Source: Patiria pectinifera (lineage: Eukaryota; Echinodermata; Asteroidea; Valvatida; Asterinidae). Taken from it: DNA of 64,000 nt. A model generated the notes under the pieces. The model was not told the origin of the DNA and did no database searches. It saw nothing but the letters and a program-made list of their open reading frames with translations. How positions within the stretch are numbered: position 1 is the stretch's first letter; each line of letters opens with the position of its first letter. The position numbers and the translations under genes are program-made. Positions 46,474 to 57,600 of this stretch are shown here, piece after piece. The stretch is taken from contig CM057146.1 of assembly GCA_029964075.1 (NCBI GenBank), forward strand, positions 7,149,501 to 7,213,500, read 5' to 3'.

Positions 46474-47331
46474 TGTCACGCCCCAACTATCGCATCGGTC
46501 CCAACTATAGTTGGGACTGTCCCAACTATAGTGCGGCAGTTGGGTCGGCCCAACTATAGTTAGGACTGGAGTTGCGCCGGATGCTTCATGCTTGATAGAT
46601 CTTGTTGGATTAAATGTTCCGCGGCGCTGGCACCGTGTATTCGTCGTGCATGCATGCCGCCGCAAGGCTGACCGGTCACGTGGTACTGCCTAGTTGGATG
46701 AGTTGTCCAGCTGCTGGGTTTTATTATCCAGCAACATTTTGCAAAATTCAAAGATTGCCATGGCCTGGCCGGCCAACTATAGATGGGCCCCACCCATATG
46801 CCTCATACACCCATAGCTAATGTCAAAGGTCCCAAGTCGGACATGTAAGCAGAGCTGTAGAGAATGTTTTATAGTCTAGTCGTACATCAATGTAAACTAT
46901 AGTTGGGACTGCCAAATAAAAATATTGCGGTGGCCCAACTACAGATGGTCCCCACCCATAGAACAATAGTTGGGACCGCAAAATAAAAAGATTGGGGTGG
47001 CCCAACTATAGATTCGTCCCATCAATAGCTAGTTTCAGTGGTCCCCAGTAAAGTCAGACGTGTATCAGAGCTGTAGGGAAAGTTTTATGGTTGTACATCA
47101 ATGTAAACTATAGTTGGGACACCGCAAAATAAAAAGATCGGAGTGGCCCAACTATAGATGGGCCAGCCCAACAATATGGAACTTACAGTTGGGACCGTCC
47201 CAACTATAGTTGGGACAGGCCCAACTATAGTTGAGCCAGCCCAACTGTGGAACTACAGTTGGGATAGGCCCAACTATAGTTGGGACAGGCCCAACTATAG
47301 TTGGGACCGATGCGCCAGTTGGGGCGTGACA
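46474..47331. mobile_element. 858-bp MITE with TIRs, ACCT target duplication, and palindromic internal array
   Basis: The element begins TGTCACGCCCCAACT and ends with the complement AGTTGGGGCGTGACA. The inverted similarity continues for about 44 bases. It is flanked by ACCT at 46470-46473 and 47332-47335. The opposite arm reads straight through with one AGGT (6258-6261), which is the empty site. Inside are many copies of the self-complementary GTCCCAACTATAGTTGGGAC and its shorter forms. No protein is encoded, so movement would need an enzyme from elsewhere. Confidence 0.88.
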
Positions 47332-47335
47332 ACCT

Positions 47336-47747
47336 CACAGATCACGCAACCCCGGCGTGTATAGCACTCTGCATGTTACCTACAGGGATTGGCACAAATA
47401 GTGAACAACCTGGATATAGTATTAAAACCCTTTCCTCTGTAAAAGCCCAGCATTCTCCTGAAGACAAACAACTTAAAGCGTACATATAGGAGCGTTGAGT
47501 CTTGCCGGTTGTTTTCTCAGCAACATCACAAACTCACCAAAAAAACATACACTCTAGGCCAACAGCAAAATCGTTTACTTATTGATGCTTTACCTTGGAA
47601 ACCATACGCCCCTAACTTCCATTATTTCATGTGTTCCACATCAATAAACTCTCCGGCCTTAGAGGCAGTACACTCAACAAAGCTATTATTGTCGTTTTCT
47701 TCACTTACCAGTCGAGTGTTGTTGTCACCGTCATGATAATTTTCGTG
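47336..47747. other. Palindrome arm segment upstream of lectin R
   Basis: Inverted match to 5.81-6.257 kb; no gene is seen. Landmarks are AAAGCCCAGCATTCTCCTGA and TTGAGTCTTGCCGGTTGTTT. Confidence 0.75.
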
Positions 47748-48902
47748 TATTCGTCATTATGGTATCGAAATTATCATGCAAAGCATGGTTAACAAGCAAA
47801 CTGTCGTGAGATATTTCACTTGATCTCAACAACTTACCAGATGAAAAGACTAGACGAAACAGAAACCTACCAGTTGTGAAGTATATTTCAAATATTTTTA
47901 CGTCGTTGATTTTTTTTTAATGTAGAAACATATTATAATGTAGTAAAATGTACTCTGGTTTATATTTAACCTGACATTTTTAGTCAAAATTGGCCAAAAA
48001 TTGACTTTGCACAAAATAAGGCAGAAGTTCATCTGGATGCAAGAGGAGCACTAATATAATCAATACTCTAACTCGCACAATTTTGAAGATTTGGGCAAAA
48101 ATCATCAATTTTGGGAGAAAAAGACATTCATTTTTCGAGTGAATTTTCCTTATATTTTCGACGGAATTTTCCTTTCTAATAGCACATCTGTCCAGAAATC
48201 GATTTGGCATGTGTTCCAGGGCCTTTAGGGCATCTTTTTAGCAACTTTTAAGCAATTTCATATTTTTGCCAAAATTGAAAAAATGAGAGGGGTTAACCTT
48301 ACATTTTTAGTCAAATTTGGCCAAAAAATGACTTTTCACCAAACAAGGCAGAAGTTCATCTAGATGCAAGAGGAACACCAATTAATAATCTAACTCGCAC
48401 AAATTTGAAGATTTGGGCAAAAATCATCAATTTTGGGAGAAAAAGACATTCATTTTTTTAGTGAATTTTCCTTATATTTTCGACGGAATTTTCCTTTCTA
48501 ATAGCACATCTGTCCAGAAATCGATTTGGCATGTGTTCTAGGGCCCTTAAGTCATCTTTCCATGCAGCAACCTTTAAGCAATTTCATATTTTGGCCAAAA
48601 TTGAAAAAAAAATGCAAGGGGTTAAAGGTTGGTTTTCTGTCTTAATCATGATGGAATGTCAAAGCAAACATATATAGAAAACAAGATCTCTATCAGTTCT
48701 AAAATTCTAGAACATGCATTTGCCGTTTTCTACGAATTTTCAGAATATATTTTCAGGATATAAGAACACAATTTATTTGTGTTCAGCGTCTCTCCCTGGA
48801 ACAATAATTGTGTTTATACTGATATACTTCATTGTTATACTATATAGATATATACAATGCAATGATACTTTAAATGGTTGCCTCATTGGGACTTTTTTCC
48901 AA
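47748..48902. other. Right-arm-specific insertion containing a tandem pair
   Basis: The left arm at about 5.81 kb is continuous across this position, so about 1.15 kb was gained here (or lost on the left). The main content is the 330-base tandem repeat listed separately; the rest is AT-rich. Confidence 0.65.
47968..48625 (+). repeat. Two tandem units of about 330 bp
   Basis: Units at about 47968-48294 and 48295-48625 are nearly identical; both carry TTAGTCAAA, GGCAGAAGTTCATCT and CAGAAATCGATTTGGCATGT. No coding capacity. Confidence 0.88.
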
Positions 48903-48941
48903 GTATTACATTTCGTCACCATGGTTTCTCTTCTACCAACG

Positions 48942-49146
48942 ATGCAGGCGCCATGGTGATAATTAGCAGTACTTGAGATGAATAATTTGATGCAATTTAT
49001 ATGCGTCCTTAAACTACTTACACGATTTAAAATGCAGGCGCCAAGGTGGTTAATAGGAGCTTGCAAATAATTTAGGTACTTGAGATGAATAATTTATTGC
49101 ACTTTATATGCGTCAGTCATTAAACTAAGTACACGATTTCAAATTG
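48942..49146 (+). repeat. Tandem duplication in the lectin R promoter
   Basis: Unit 1 (48942-49031) and unit 2 (49032-49146) both start ATGCAGGCGCCA and share TACTTGAGATGAATAATTT. The left-arm promoter (5.66-5.76 kb) has only one unit. Confidence 0.85.
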
Positions 49147-49201
49147 CAGTGAGTATCATAAAGATCATACACACGTATAGTTGGCAGCATTCAACGGTAC
49201 G

Positions 49202-49939
49202 ATGGCTTGGTGGACAGCAAGGTTTGTTCTGATACTTGTCTCGATTTTCATCAATTTACCAAGCTGCCAGGCCCTCTACGCCTCCTGCCCGCCTGGCTGG
49301 CTGAAATGGCAGCAATCTTGCTACATCCGACTCCCTAACATGATGAATTGGTTTGAGGCCTCGGAGGCTTGTAACCGGCCGGGAAGCAGTCTGGCCGTGC
49401 CCAACTCGCGGGAAGAAAACGACTTCATCTGGAAGTCAGTGGGGCCACAGACTAACGGTGTGTGGATCGGCTGTACGGATGCGGCCCAAGAGGGTATCTG
49501 GCTGTGCGGAGGTCAACCTCTGGCTTTTTCAAATTGGTATCCTGGCAATCCGCGCACCGACAACCAGCGTAACTGCGCCCGGATGACGGTGCTCGACGCT
49601 GGGGGCTTATGGTCCGACAACGTTCATTGCGGTAGCAGCAAGCGCAAACATGCAGCCTGTGAGATGGCGGTCTCTCCAATGCCAGCCTACCACACCTTCA
49701 CCGGTCCCGATGGGCGTGTCCCCCAGCGATGCCTCCTCCATCGCGACATCAAGAATCTGACGGCAGATGGCGTGCTTGCCTGTGGCTGGGCGTGCCGGGC
49801 CGATCCCCGATGCCGCTCCTTTAATCTCTGGCAGATCAGCAAGAGAGAAAAGATGTGTCAACTCAATGACGTCACTCATCTTGGGGCTGATGTCACCGAC
49901 TACAAAGCAACCAACAACTGTTACTATTTTGAACTGTAA
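49202..49939 (+). CDS. Secreted C-type lectin/PAN-apple protein R (right outer copy)
   Basis: A single-exon gene for 245 residues. The frame is open from a TTG at 49181, but the first ATG is 49202 and leads into a signal peptide (MAWWTARFVLILVSIF...). The C-type lectin-like domain covers about residues 26-154 (ASCPPGWLKWQQSCYI, FEASEAC, VWIGCTDAAQEG, WLCGGQP, QRNCARM, AACEM) and the PAN/apple-like domain residues 165-245 (CGWACRADPRCRSFNLW, MCQLNDV, NNCYYFEL). Unlike its mirror gene at 4874-5614 it keeps the full N-terminal cysteine pair. Its sugar-site region (YPGNPRTDNQ, LWSDN) is closer to the classical EPN/WND pattern but does not match it. The promoter region is duplicated and the TATA box altered, so expression may differ from the mirror gene. 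Confidence 0.9.
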   Translation: MAWWTARFVLILVSIFINLPSCQALYASCPPGWLKWQQSCYIRLPNMMNWFEASEACNRPGSSLAVPNSREENDFIWKSVGPQTNGVWIGCTDAAQEGIWLCGGQPLAFSNWYPGNPRTDNQRNCARMTVLDAGGLWSDNVHCGSSKRKHAACEMAVSPMPAYHTFTGPDGRVPQRCLLHRDIKNLTADGVLACGWACRADPRCRSFNLWQISKREKMCQLNDVTHLGADVTDYKATNNCYYFEL

Positions 49940-50500
49940 ACAGATTTCGACCGAAAGATAACTTGCCGTCAATGCTCGGACAATTAAAATACGACTTCTC
50001 TCTCAATCACACACACTTTTCGACTGGGAAGCATTGCCACCTATATTGTTTGAGAAGGAACTGCGTCGAAGGATTTTCAGTTTACTTTAGAGATTCACAG
50101 ATTATCCCCGTCAATGTACACATTCATGTGCTTTACTATAAAATCCGGATCTCGGTTAAATATTTCTTTGTCATCTCTATTAGATTTACGAAAATGAACT
50201 GTTAGTAGTCCTAAACGGAAATTATAATCATTTTCCCAAACAAGAAAAAAAAAGGAAAAACATTTTTGCAGCTATGAAATTTTCTTTTTCCACGATTTAG
50301 GTCTAAATTGAAGTGCACAAACAAAAACATGTATTAGAGTGAGCGTAGATAACAAAATGATGTGTTTTCGTGATGTAAAAATGTGGAATGAGTTAAAAGT
50401 TCAAATTTGTATAATATTTTAGTGAATCACTTGTTATCCGTCAATGTATTTGTTTAATGGCTGTATAGTGTCAAAAAAAGTGACTGAGTTAGAAAAAAAT
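49940..50500. other. 3' flank of lectin R; palindrome arm
   Basis: Inverted match to 4.29-4.87 kb. AATAAA at about 50504 could end the transcript. No other gene is seen. Confidence 0.65.
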
Positions 50501-50569
50501 TAATAAAATGATTTAGTGATTAATTATTTCTGGTGATGAAACCACGGATTCCTCAACAGCGCCCTAGGC

Positions 50570-50790
50570 ACGAACATAGAGAGACAATGATACGAATGAC
50601 AGTTTTAGAGGTGGGAGGAAAACCCTTAAATAACATGCATATACCTCAGAAAGATATTCTGGGGGAAAACCCACGGAATCAGGTAGGGACTGAAAACCCA
50701 ATCCACATGTGGACCAGGACAGGAATCGAACACGGGCCACAGCGGTGGAAGGCGAGGAAAGTACCGCTACGCTAACCTGACTCCCAAAAA
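50570..50790 (-). repeat. tRNA-derived SINE (second family)
   Basis: On the minus strand the head reads GGTTAGCGTAGCGGTAC (A box) and GTGTTCGATTCCTGTCC (B box), followed by a body with GTGGGTTTTCCCCCAG. It is unrelated to the SINE of copies A-C and interrupts the arm between lectin R and the copy D remnant. Confidence 0.72.
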
Positions 50791-50799
50791 GTGCACAAA

Positions 50800-51588
50800 T
50801 GATATACGGTTTGCTCTATTTAATAAAAATATCATAGTAATAAAGTACATACATGTATGTCATTAACTAGTTACTCTATTAAAATACTCATGTAAGTAGC
50901 AACATCCACGCGTTATTTCTATTTTAATACGGAAATACATGAACCACAAAATTTAGCTTTCCACTCGTCATTTACCGATACGCATGGTATGTACCCTTTA
51001 AATACTCTGAACAAAAAACTTGCACAGAAAACAGACAAAACTTACCTTTCTCGTTTCTGAAAAAAAAAACACTTGATTTTTTCCTCGTACATGTACATGA
51101 CTTTTGTATGTACGACGGGAAAAAATAATATCCTCCCAAGGGGGAATTTCACGGTAACTTCTTATAAATGGATACAAATATCAATTATGGTTATAACCGT
51201 TCCATAAAACCACGAAGTTTTAAATAATTGGTACGGTATAGGCCTCAAAAATAAATATATGAATATAGCAATGCTCAGTGGTTCGAATTCCTGGAAATTT
51301 TGTTCTATTGAAATTATAGCATTGCATCCTCATCCTGCTTTTTCAATAAAGTTATATTAATCGCATTTTTAAACGGAAGTACATAGGAAAATATCATGCA
51401 ATGTCGACAAAAATAATTTAGTGGCATAACTGTAAAAATAAACCTTCTGTCCTCCGGGACGTTGGCGTGGCACCCCCCCCCCCCCACCCTCGCTCAGAAT
51501 TTGGGGGATAGCAGAAAATTTATGAGCTTATTATTTAAATACAAACCAAAAAACAATGAAATGCCCCTTCAGCCACTGCATGAGTTCG
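50800..51588. other. AT-rich spacer, no gene seen
   Basis: Contains TACATACATGTATGT near 50846, a C run at 51474-51485 and no recognisable frame. Confidence 0.5.
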
Positions 51589-51880
51589 ATGCTCGTACGT
51601 ACATAATGCACACCCAGCCTCCTGCTCCCCGGTCATCAGCTGCTCGCAATCTCCAGATATTGCAATAGCGCCCTCACAAACATCTTCAGTTCTGTCTGAC
51701 CAAAGCGTAGAGCATGCAGTGAAACAATATTCTCCAAGGCAGTCAATGGGCACAGAAGTCAGCATTCGCTTTTGGTTTCAAATAGGTTTCGATGAGTAAC
51801 TGTTTTAATAATTAGCTCATTTTCCTTTTTACAAGTTTTTCTTTCGGATGTGGATGGAGTCATGGTTTTTAAAATAGATA
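51589..51880 (-). repeat. Copy D: remnant of the complex repeat unit
   Basis: Matches 12.81-13.11 kb directly, and 3.95-4.11 kb and 30.47-30.72 kb in inverted orientation: CTGCATGAGTTCGATGCTC, then GCAATAGCGCCCTCACAAA, then TTTTGGTTTCA, then TAGGTTTCGATGAGTAACTG. It breaks off at about 51880, which is the outer limit of the palindrome on this side. Confidence 0.8.
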
Positions 51881-52703
51881 TAACGGGCACCAGTGCAGCT
51901 ACATGTACAATCTGATGCATGTTTCGCCTCAAATGAATTGGCTACCAGTGAGCAATAGACTGTGTGTACACGATTCGTACACGGATGCTTTACGTACGTC
52001 AATGTATATATGGGGATGTGTACGGATTCCTGTGTACGCAGCAGCTCTTCGATCGCAGTATATCGCAGGCAGACGTACGTACAGACTAGTCATGCATGTC
52101 CACCACCACCGACGCCCGTCTACGGTTTAAAAAGGCTACAAACTGACAAACTGTTGAGCCACAAAAATTAACAAAATACACTTTTAATGTCGGTGGAAAG
52201 TGACCCACGAATAATACAAGTCTTGTTTTCTGCCACGAATGCAAATGGATGGATGGATTGTGTGTCAGGTTTGAACGCGAACGTTGTTTTTCTTGATTGG
52301 ATTTTACGAGAAGTGACGAATTTATTATAAACGCGTGACAGTCGCCAGCAGGACCAGTCACTCGATCCGGAAGGTAAACGATGCTAGTGGAAACTGAATA
52401 CTTCGACACCAACCAAGCCATTTTCAGATGAAACTATTATTGCTCGACTTTTGAGAAATATTCAACTCCGATGCATAATTTATAAGTGAAGAATATGAGT
52501 GTTGATGCACTGGGTAAGAGAACGAGTATTCTTTTACATGTTTGATGATTTGGTGAAACTGAGTTTGTGATCATTTTTTGGGGGCTGGAATTGGATTCGC
52601 GTCAGTGGAAGCAGGTTGGTCCTGCATACAACACAGTTACTGTATACGGACTATACCGTTACTGCAGTGTTGCACTGTGAACGCAGTGTACCAAATTATC
52701 ACA
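51881..52703. other. Single-copy region upstream of a new gene
   Basis: No similarity to the left side of the window was seen. It probably holds the promoter and 5' UTR of the exon at 52704; no clear TATA box stands out. Confidence 0.45.
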
Positions 52704-52896
52704 ATGGCCATAGGCTTAGCCGGTGGTCGTTGCAGATGTTCTCTTAGCACAGAAATGATGGACAGGAGTGCAGACAACCAAACTCAGAACTCTTCGTGCA
52801 AGAGATATGCCAGCTCAAGAAGAATTTACAGCAGTAGATGTTCGTGGATGCTAGCAGCTTGGTTCTTGCACAGTTGCGTCTGGATTGCTTCATCCG
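52704..52896 (+). CDS. Probable first coding exon of an unidentified secreted or membrane protein
   Basis: The frame from ATG 52704 (context ATCACAATGG, favourable) gives 64 residues: a Ser/Cys-rich basic stretch (MAIGLAGGRCRC..., RRIYSSRCS) followed by a hydrophobic segment WMLAAWFLHSCVWIASS. It ends in phase 1 at a good donor (CATCCG|GTAAGC). A signal sequence closed by a phase-1 intron is the common first exon of receptors and extracellular proteins. Starts at 52752 or 52755 would shorten the basic N-terminus. Past the donor the frame turns into low-complexity sequence, which supports the splice. The remaining exons are not seen in the window, so the family cannot be named. Confidence 0.5.
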
Positions 52897-54454
52897 GTAA
52901 GCACAATTACCCGAATTACGGTGGCTCATTCCAAATACTTCCTGCATATTTCCTGTACTGCTTCTTATTTACTCTTGGTGTTGTTATTCATAATTTGTAT
53001 TTTTTGACAGTGTCTTCAAATTCAGTTCTTTTATCTTATTTTAGATCATTTTATTTACAATGGTTTAGGCCTATTGTGTTTTTTTTTGGGGGGGGGGGAT
53101 TATTGTTATTATTTGTTTTTCTGCTTTTTTTCTTCAACGGTGCTTTTGGAAATACGTCTGTAAATAATTAAATTGAAACAATATTCTCCGTCATTATATT
53201 AATTAACCCTAACCCATTTAGTTAGTAGTTCCCCAGGACTACCCTGCTAAATCCAACAGAGTCCGATGGTTATATTTATACTCGTATGAGTTTCCTGCTC
53301 AATCCAACACAGTCCAACACAACCCAACTTGCCAAGTTCTTGTGTACCTGAAAATATAAAATGAGTGTTTTCAAACTTAAAGGAAAAATTGATACATAAT
53401 TTCATTTAATTTATTTTCATAAGAAAAAAAAAAATTTTTCAAAGTAGTCCTGGACCCCACACACACTCAATGTATGAAAACTTGAATTACCAACACTAGT
53501 CCGAAAATTTGTGACTCTCAATAAAACATGCAATACAAGAAAATAGACGACACCTGAAACAACCAGTCCAACACAGCTTCAGTACTGCATCAATCAACTG
53601 TGCCAAAAGAAACATGTGGCAAGTTAGGAACTAGTCTCTACATGTATATCTCCATACACAGTCACCAGACTAAATGACACTGAAGAGGACAGTCTTTTCA
53701 AACAGTTGGACCATAGTACCAGTCTAGTCTTTAGCCTCAATTTGAAATCATTTGACTTCCCTCGCATAGGCAAAATATTGAAGCAATGTCTCCTTTGAAA
53801 ACTGAATCGACTCAGGCTTGGTTGGTGCAATACTGCTAAGGACCTTGTCTTTTCTCAATGAAACTTTTGGAGAAATTTGCTGGCTAAAGAGTGAGTAAAG
53901 TTGGCCTGATTTAGTTTTGTACGTTTCAGAACACCCCAGGTCCCAGTTTGGACCAAGCCTTCACACTTCCCTTCTACAGTAGAGAACAGTCTAGATAATT
54001 TCAACATCTCATGAAAAAAAGAGAATCCAACCAAAGTACGGAATTATTTAGGCTTTTGAATTTCTCAATAGATCCGTGCCAGTTAACAGGAAGCAGAAAT
54101 AATGGACTTTTGAGGACTTCCAGTTTAACTACACGGTCCAATAACCCCATTATGAAAGTGAATTACATCAAATACTGTACCTGTACTGAGTCCACTGAAA
54201 TGCATGTATCAAAATATTTCTTCCCTAAGGGTTTGTTGCATATCACCGGAAATGGTGTTAATACTAAAAGAAAATACATTTTAAGTGCAATTTGACTGTG
54301 ATCATGCAAATGATAGTCTCTAAGTCCAAGAGTGGATTTGAATTTTTATTCTCCCATTTTGCAACCCGTCCCGTGACAGATGTGGTAAAGCATGGAGCTA
54401 TAAAACACATAACTCCATGGGTAAAGTTGCCGTGGCGGTAGAAATCTCTATCAA
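52897..54454. other. Probable intron, first part
   Basis: AT-rich, with T- and G-runs near 53080-53098 and a stretch of CCAACAC/CCAACAG motifs at 53.26-53.33 kb. No exon-like frame is seen. Confidence 0.45.
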
Positions 54455-54622
54455 CCAGATGAATCAAATTCAGTCTTGGCAATATTGGCAGCGCTACCCA
54501 GGAAATTCGGAGCAAACTTCACGCGCATGCATTAGCTTGAATACAGCGGGCGTGAGGTATGCTCGGAATTTCCTGGGTAGCGCTACCAATATTGCCAAGA
54601 CTGAATTTGATTCATCTTTTTG
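54455..54622. mobile_element. Foldback element with near-perfect 52-bp arms
   Basis: The arms at about 54460-54515 and 54563-54617 are complementary: GATGAATCAAATTCAGTCTT against AAGACTGAATTTGATTCATC at the ends, and GCGCTACCCAGGAAATTC against GAATTTCCTGGGTAGCGC inside. The loop is about 50 bases. No coding capacity. Confidence 0.88.
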
Positions 54623-57600
54623 ATAGTGACCTCGCTTGTTCTGACTTCTGACCTCGCCGAGTAAGGAATAAAATCCAAATCCAGTCTTGGATCAAGGCTA
54701 GCAAAATAAATGCAAAAAGTCCATGAGCTACAATGTAGCAATATCACCAGCATTATAACCTTAAAAACATTGTTTGTTGTGAAAACAACTTCAAATTCAA
54801 CGTAAAGTATCACATTTTGATGCCCTCAAAACGTATTTGATCGCAAAATATTTTGCATGTCAGAAATTCTGTTCACGGTTAAAAAAAAAATGTTTGTGTA
54901 CAGTATGCACATGATAACACCTCGGTTTAACAAAAGGTCATGTTATGATAGTAATTACGTTGTTACATTTGATGGATGACGGTGCATTAAAACGAAGACT
55001 TTGCAATTTGGCGGAATGTGATGCTCGCGCTAACTGCAAATTTGTGCCCGGGCAGAAGGCCGGAGATACTGCACGGTATCCCAACAGAGTTGCTCACTCA
55101 ACAAATTAGAACAAGAATGCCAGTGTTTGGCTTTCGAGCGAGAGGGGGAAACCGACATTTATTTATAGGAATTCTTTGTGTTGTTTTGTTCAACATTGGC
55201 GAGCTGTATTTTATTTTAAGCTGTCACTGCTACAAACAAGTAAATTGAGAATTGATTTGTGGCACTTTGCCAAATGTAAATCATCTAATAGTGATGTCAT
55301 TTTTTTCTTATAAATGCCAAATGAAAGGATTTTTGGGGGGTAGGAATTATTTTGATAAACATTCCAAATAAATGTATATGTACAGTATACAATAAACATG
55401 TTTTGATTGATTAATAACGGGCCTAAAATATGTTCAATAGTCTTACAATTACATCCTTCTCTTTCAGATATCAGTTTCGATATCAATTTGACAAACGTTT
55501 AATAAATAGGACCAATTAGAAATTCTACATTATTCTGTATTATTTCATTTCATCATCTTTACACAGATATCAAATTCGACTGAGCACACCCATTTTTGTT
55601 CAAATACAGATGGAAAATGTCTTGAAGTCTGACTAAAATTGTGCCCTTCGTTTGTGCACATAGTTGTGTATTGCCATTTTGTGTGAAACACAAAAAATCA
55701 GAATCAAATCAATATGAGTGCAAGTTTTGCCAATTTTCCGACCCAGCTCCTGTTTCATCCAAGACCTTTTATCACACAGGCAGCGTCGGTCGGACAAAGA
55801 GCGCGCGCCGCTCGAGCGTGTGAGCAATTCTCAGCTTGCATCCCTTGTTGCCACAGCAACACACATATTTGTCCCCAGCGGGTGGGGTGTGCCTCCTGGA
55901 GCAAGCGTCGCGGACGAAGCGTGACTCTCTCTCAGAAATCTGATTCATTTCTGACCGTTGGGCTGAGCTTTGCATTTTTCCCTTGTGACTAGTTTCCCTG
56001 TAGAGATCAATGAGTAAAGATATAGGTACACGTATGTAGACTACGCATTCTCGTTATGTTTTATTCCTGTGGGTACATGTAGGTTGTATGAACATGTACT
56101 TTGATTGCACTAATGAAGGGAGTTGTCCCGTGTGTGGTCTCCTTGTCAACCAACTACATGTATGCTATGACTCACCGCTGTTCGCCAGCAGTTTCTAATA
56201 AATTTCAAATGCACTTAAAACCATAACACTGGTAACAGAACGTTGAAAATGAAATGTACTGGTACATTTAGACAACTCACTATACTGAATGCACAGTACA
56301 TTTTTTTTATTTACAGTATATGAATTTGTACACAAGTAATGGTTGGGAAAATTAATGCCCAACAATATCCTGAAAAGCAGTTGATGTTAACTTTAAAAAG
56401 ATTTTTTTTTCCCACACAGTTTTTGGTGTATACCGGTACAGTGTACAAACCAGTTATAATTTTTAAGGGAAAAACATTGTTACTTTATGTGCACTACTTG
56501 GATGTTTACATGACAGTCAGTTGCATAATTTATTATCAATTGTAAAATTTGCATTGCTATTTTGATAATTATTGTTGGAGATTCCTTTTCTAAATGAATT
56601 GCAGTCAGAGTGGTACATACAATGTATGTACATGTACATGTACGTACGTGGGGCTTACAGTTCAGAATACAAAGGTGTATATAAAAGCACACATGCAATT
56701 GTTTGGAAAAGATTAGATCTTACCGGTACATGTAGTTCTCAGTGCAAACAGTATGCGTGCATCAGATCTACATGTACTCACAAACATGCATAAAAATATG
56801 TACATTTCAAAAGAGATTCAACTGGCAATGTTTTTGTTTTAAAAATTCAGTTTTTTGCTTAAATAGGCCCCTACTTTTTACAATACATGTGGAATACTTT
56901 ATTTAAATTTGTCTCATTTGAAATTTAAGCCACGCACTACATGTACAAGTTTCATTTGTTTTTCCATGACAGCATGTGTGTTGTTATAGAGTAATATTTT
57001 TGGAGGAAATGTTGAGCCAGAAATACTCAGTAAATAAAAAATACAAAATTGAGAAATATTTGTAAAATATTATGAATTTGTAGAAACCCTGCATGTGAGT
57101 CATATGGAGAAAAAAAGATGTACTTCGATGCAGCTGTCAGTGTAGAGACAGGCCGTTTCATGCATGATGTTCAAGTTTAGGACATGATAACATCCATTGA
57201 TTTCCGATCCTTATAATGTGTGAAAGGCAGTGGTGATCAGTTCCACTGATGTGCCGGTCTATCCCTCCATGTTGTGGCTAATTGAAAAAAGTGCCGCAGG
57301 CCCCGCCATGGGCCACTTGATAAGGATATTGATCTGATGACATGATAAACCAAGTGGAAATGTTGGGAATGTGTCTAATTGGCAGTTTGTAAATATGCAT
57401 CACCATATCTGCCTGTGGAAATTTTAATTGTCATGCGCAAGTGAATGTAGGCTATGTATACATGTACATGTCTACAGGCCAACAGCCTTCATACACTTAG
57501 CCTTCATACACTTTCATTTGAACATTGTGATGTTTAGCACCGTCAATTTTCAATAATGATATATCTGAAATCCAGTATCAAGAATATTCGAAAGATGGCA

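Noticed and set aside
53205..53340. Telomere-like TAACCC motifs (also 62.22 and 62.45 kb)
   Set aside because: Only one or two units each, embedded in dispersed repeat sequence.
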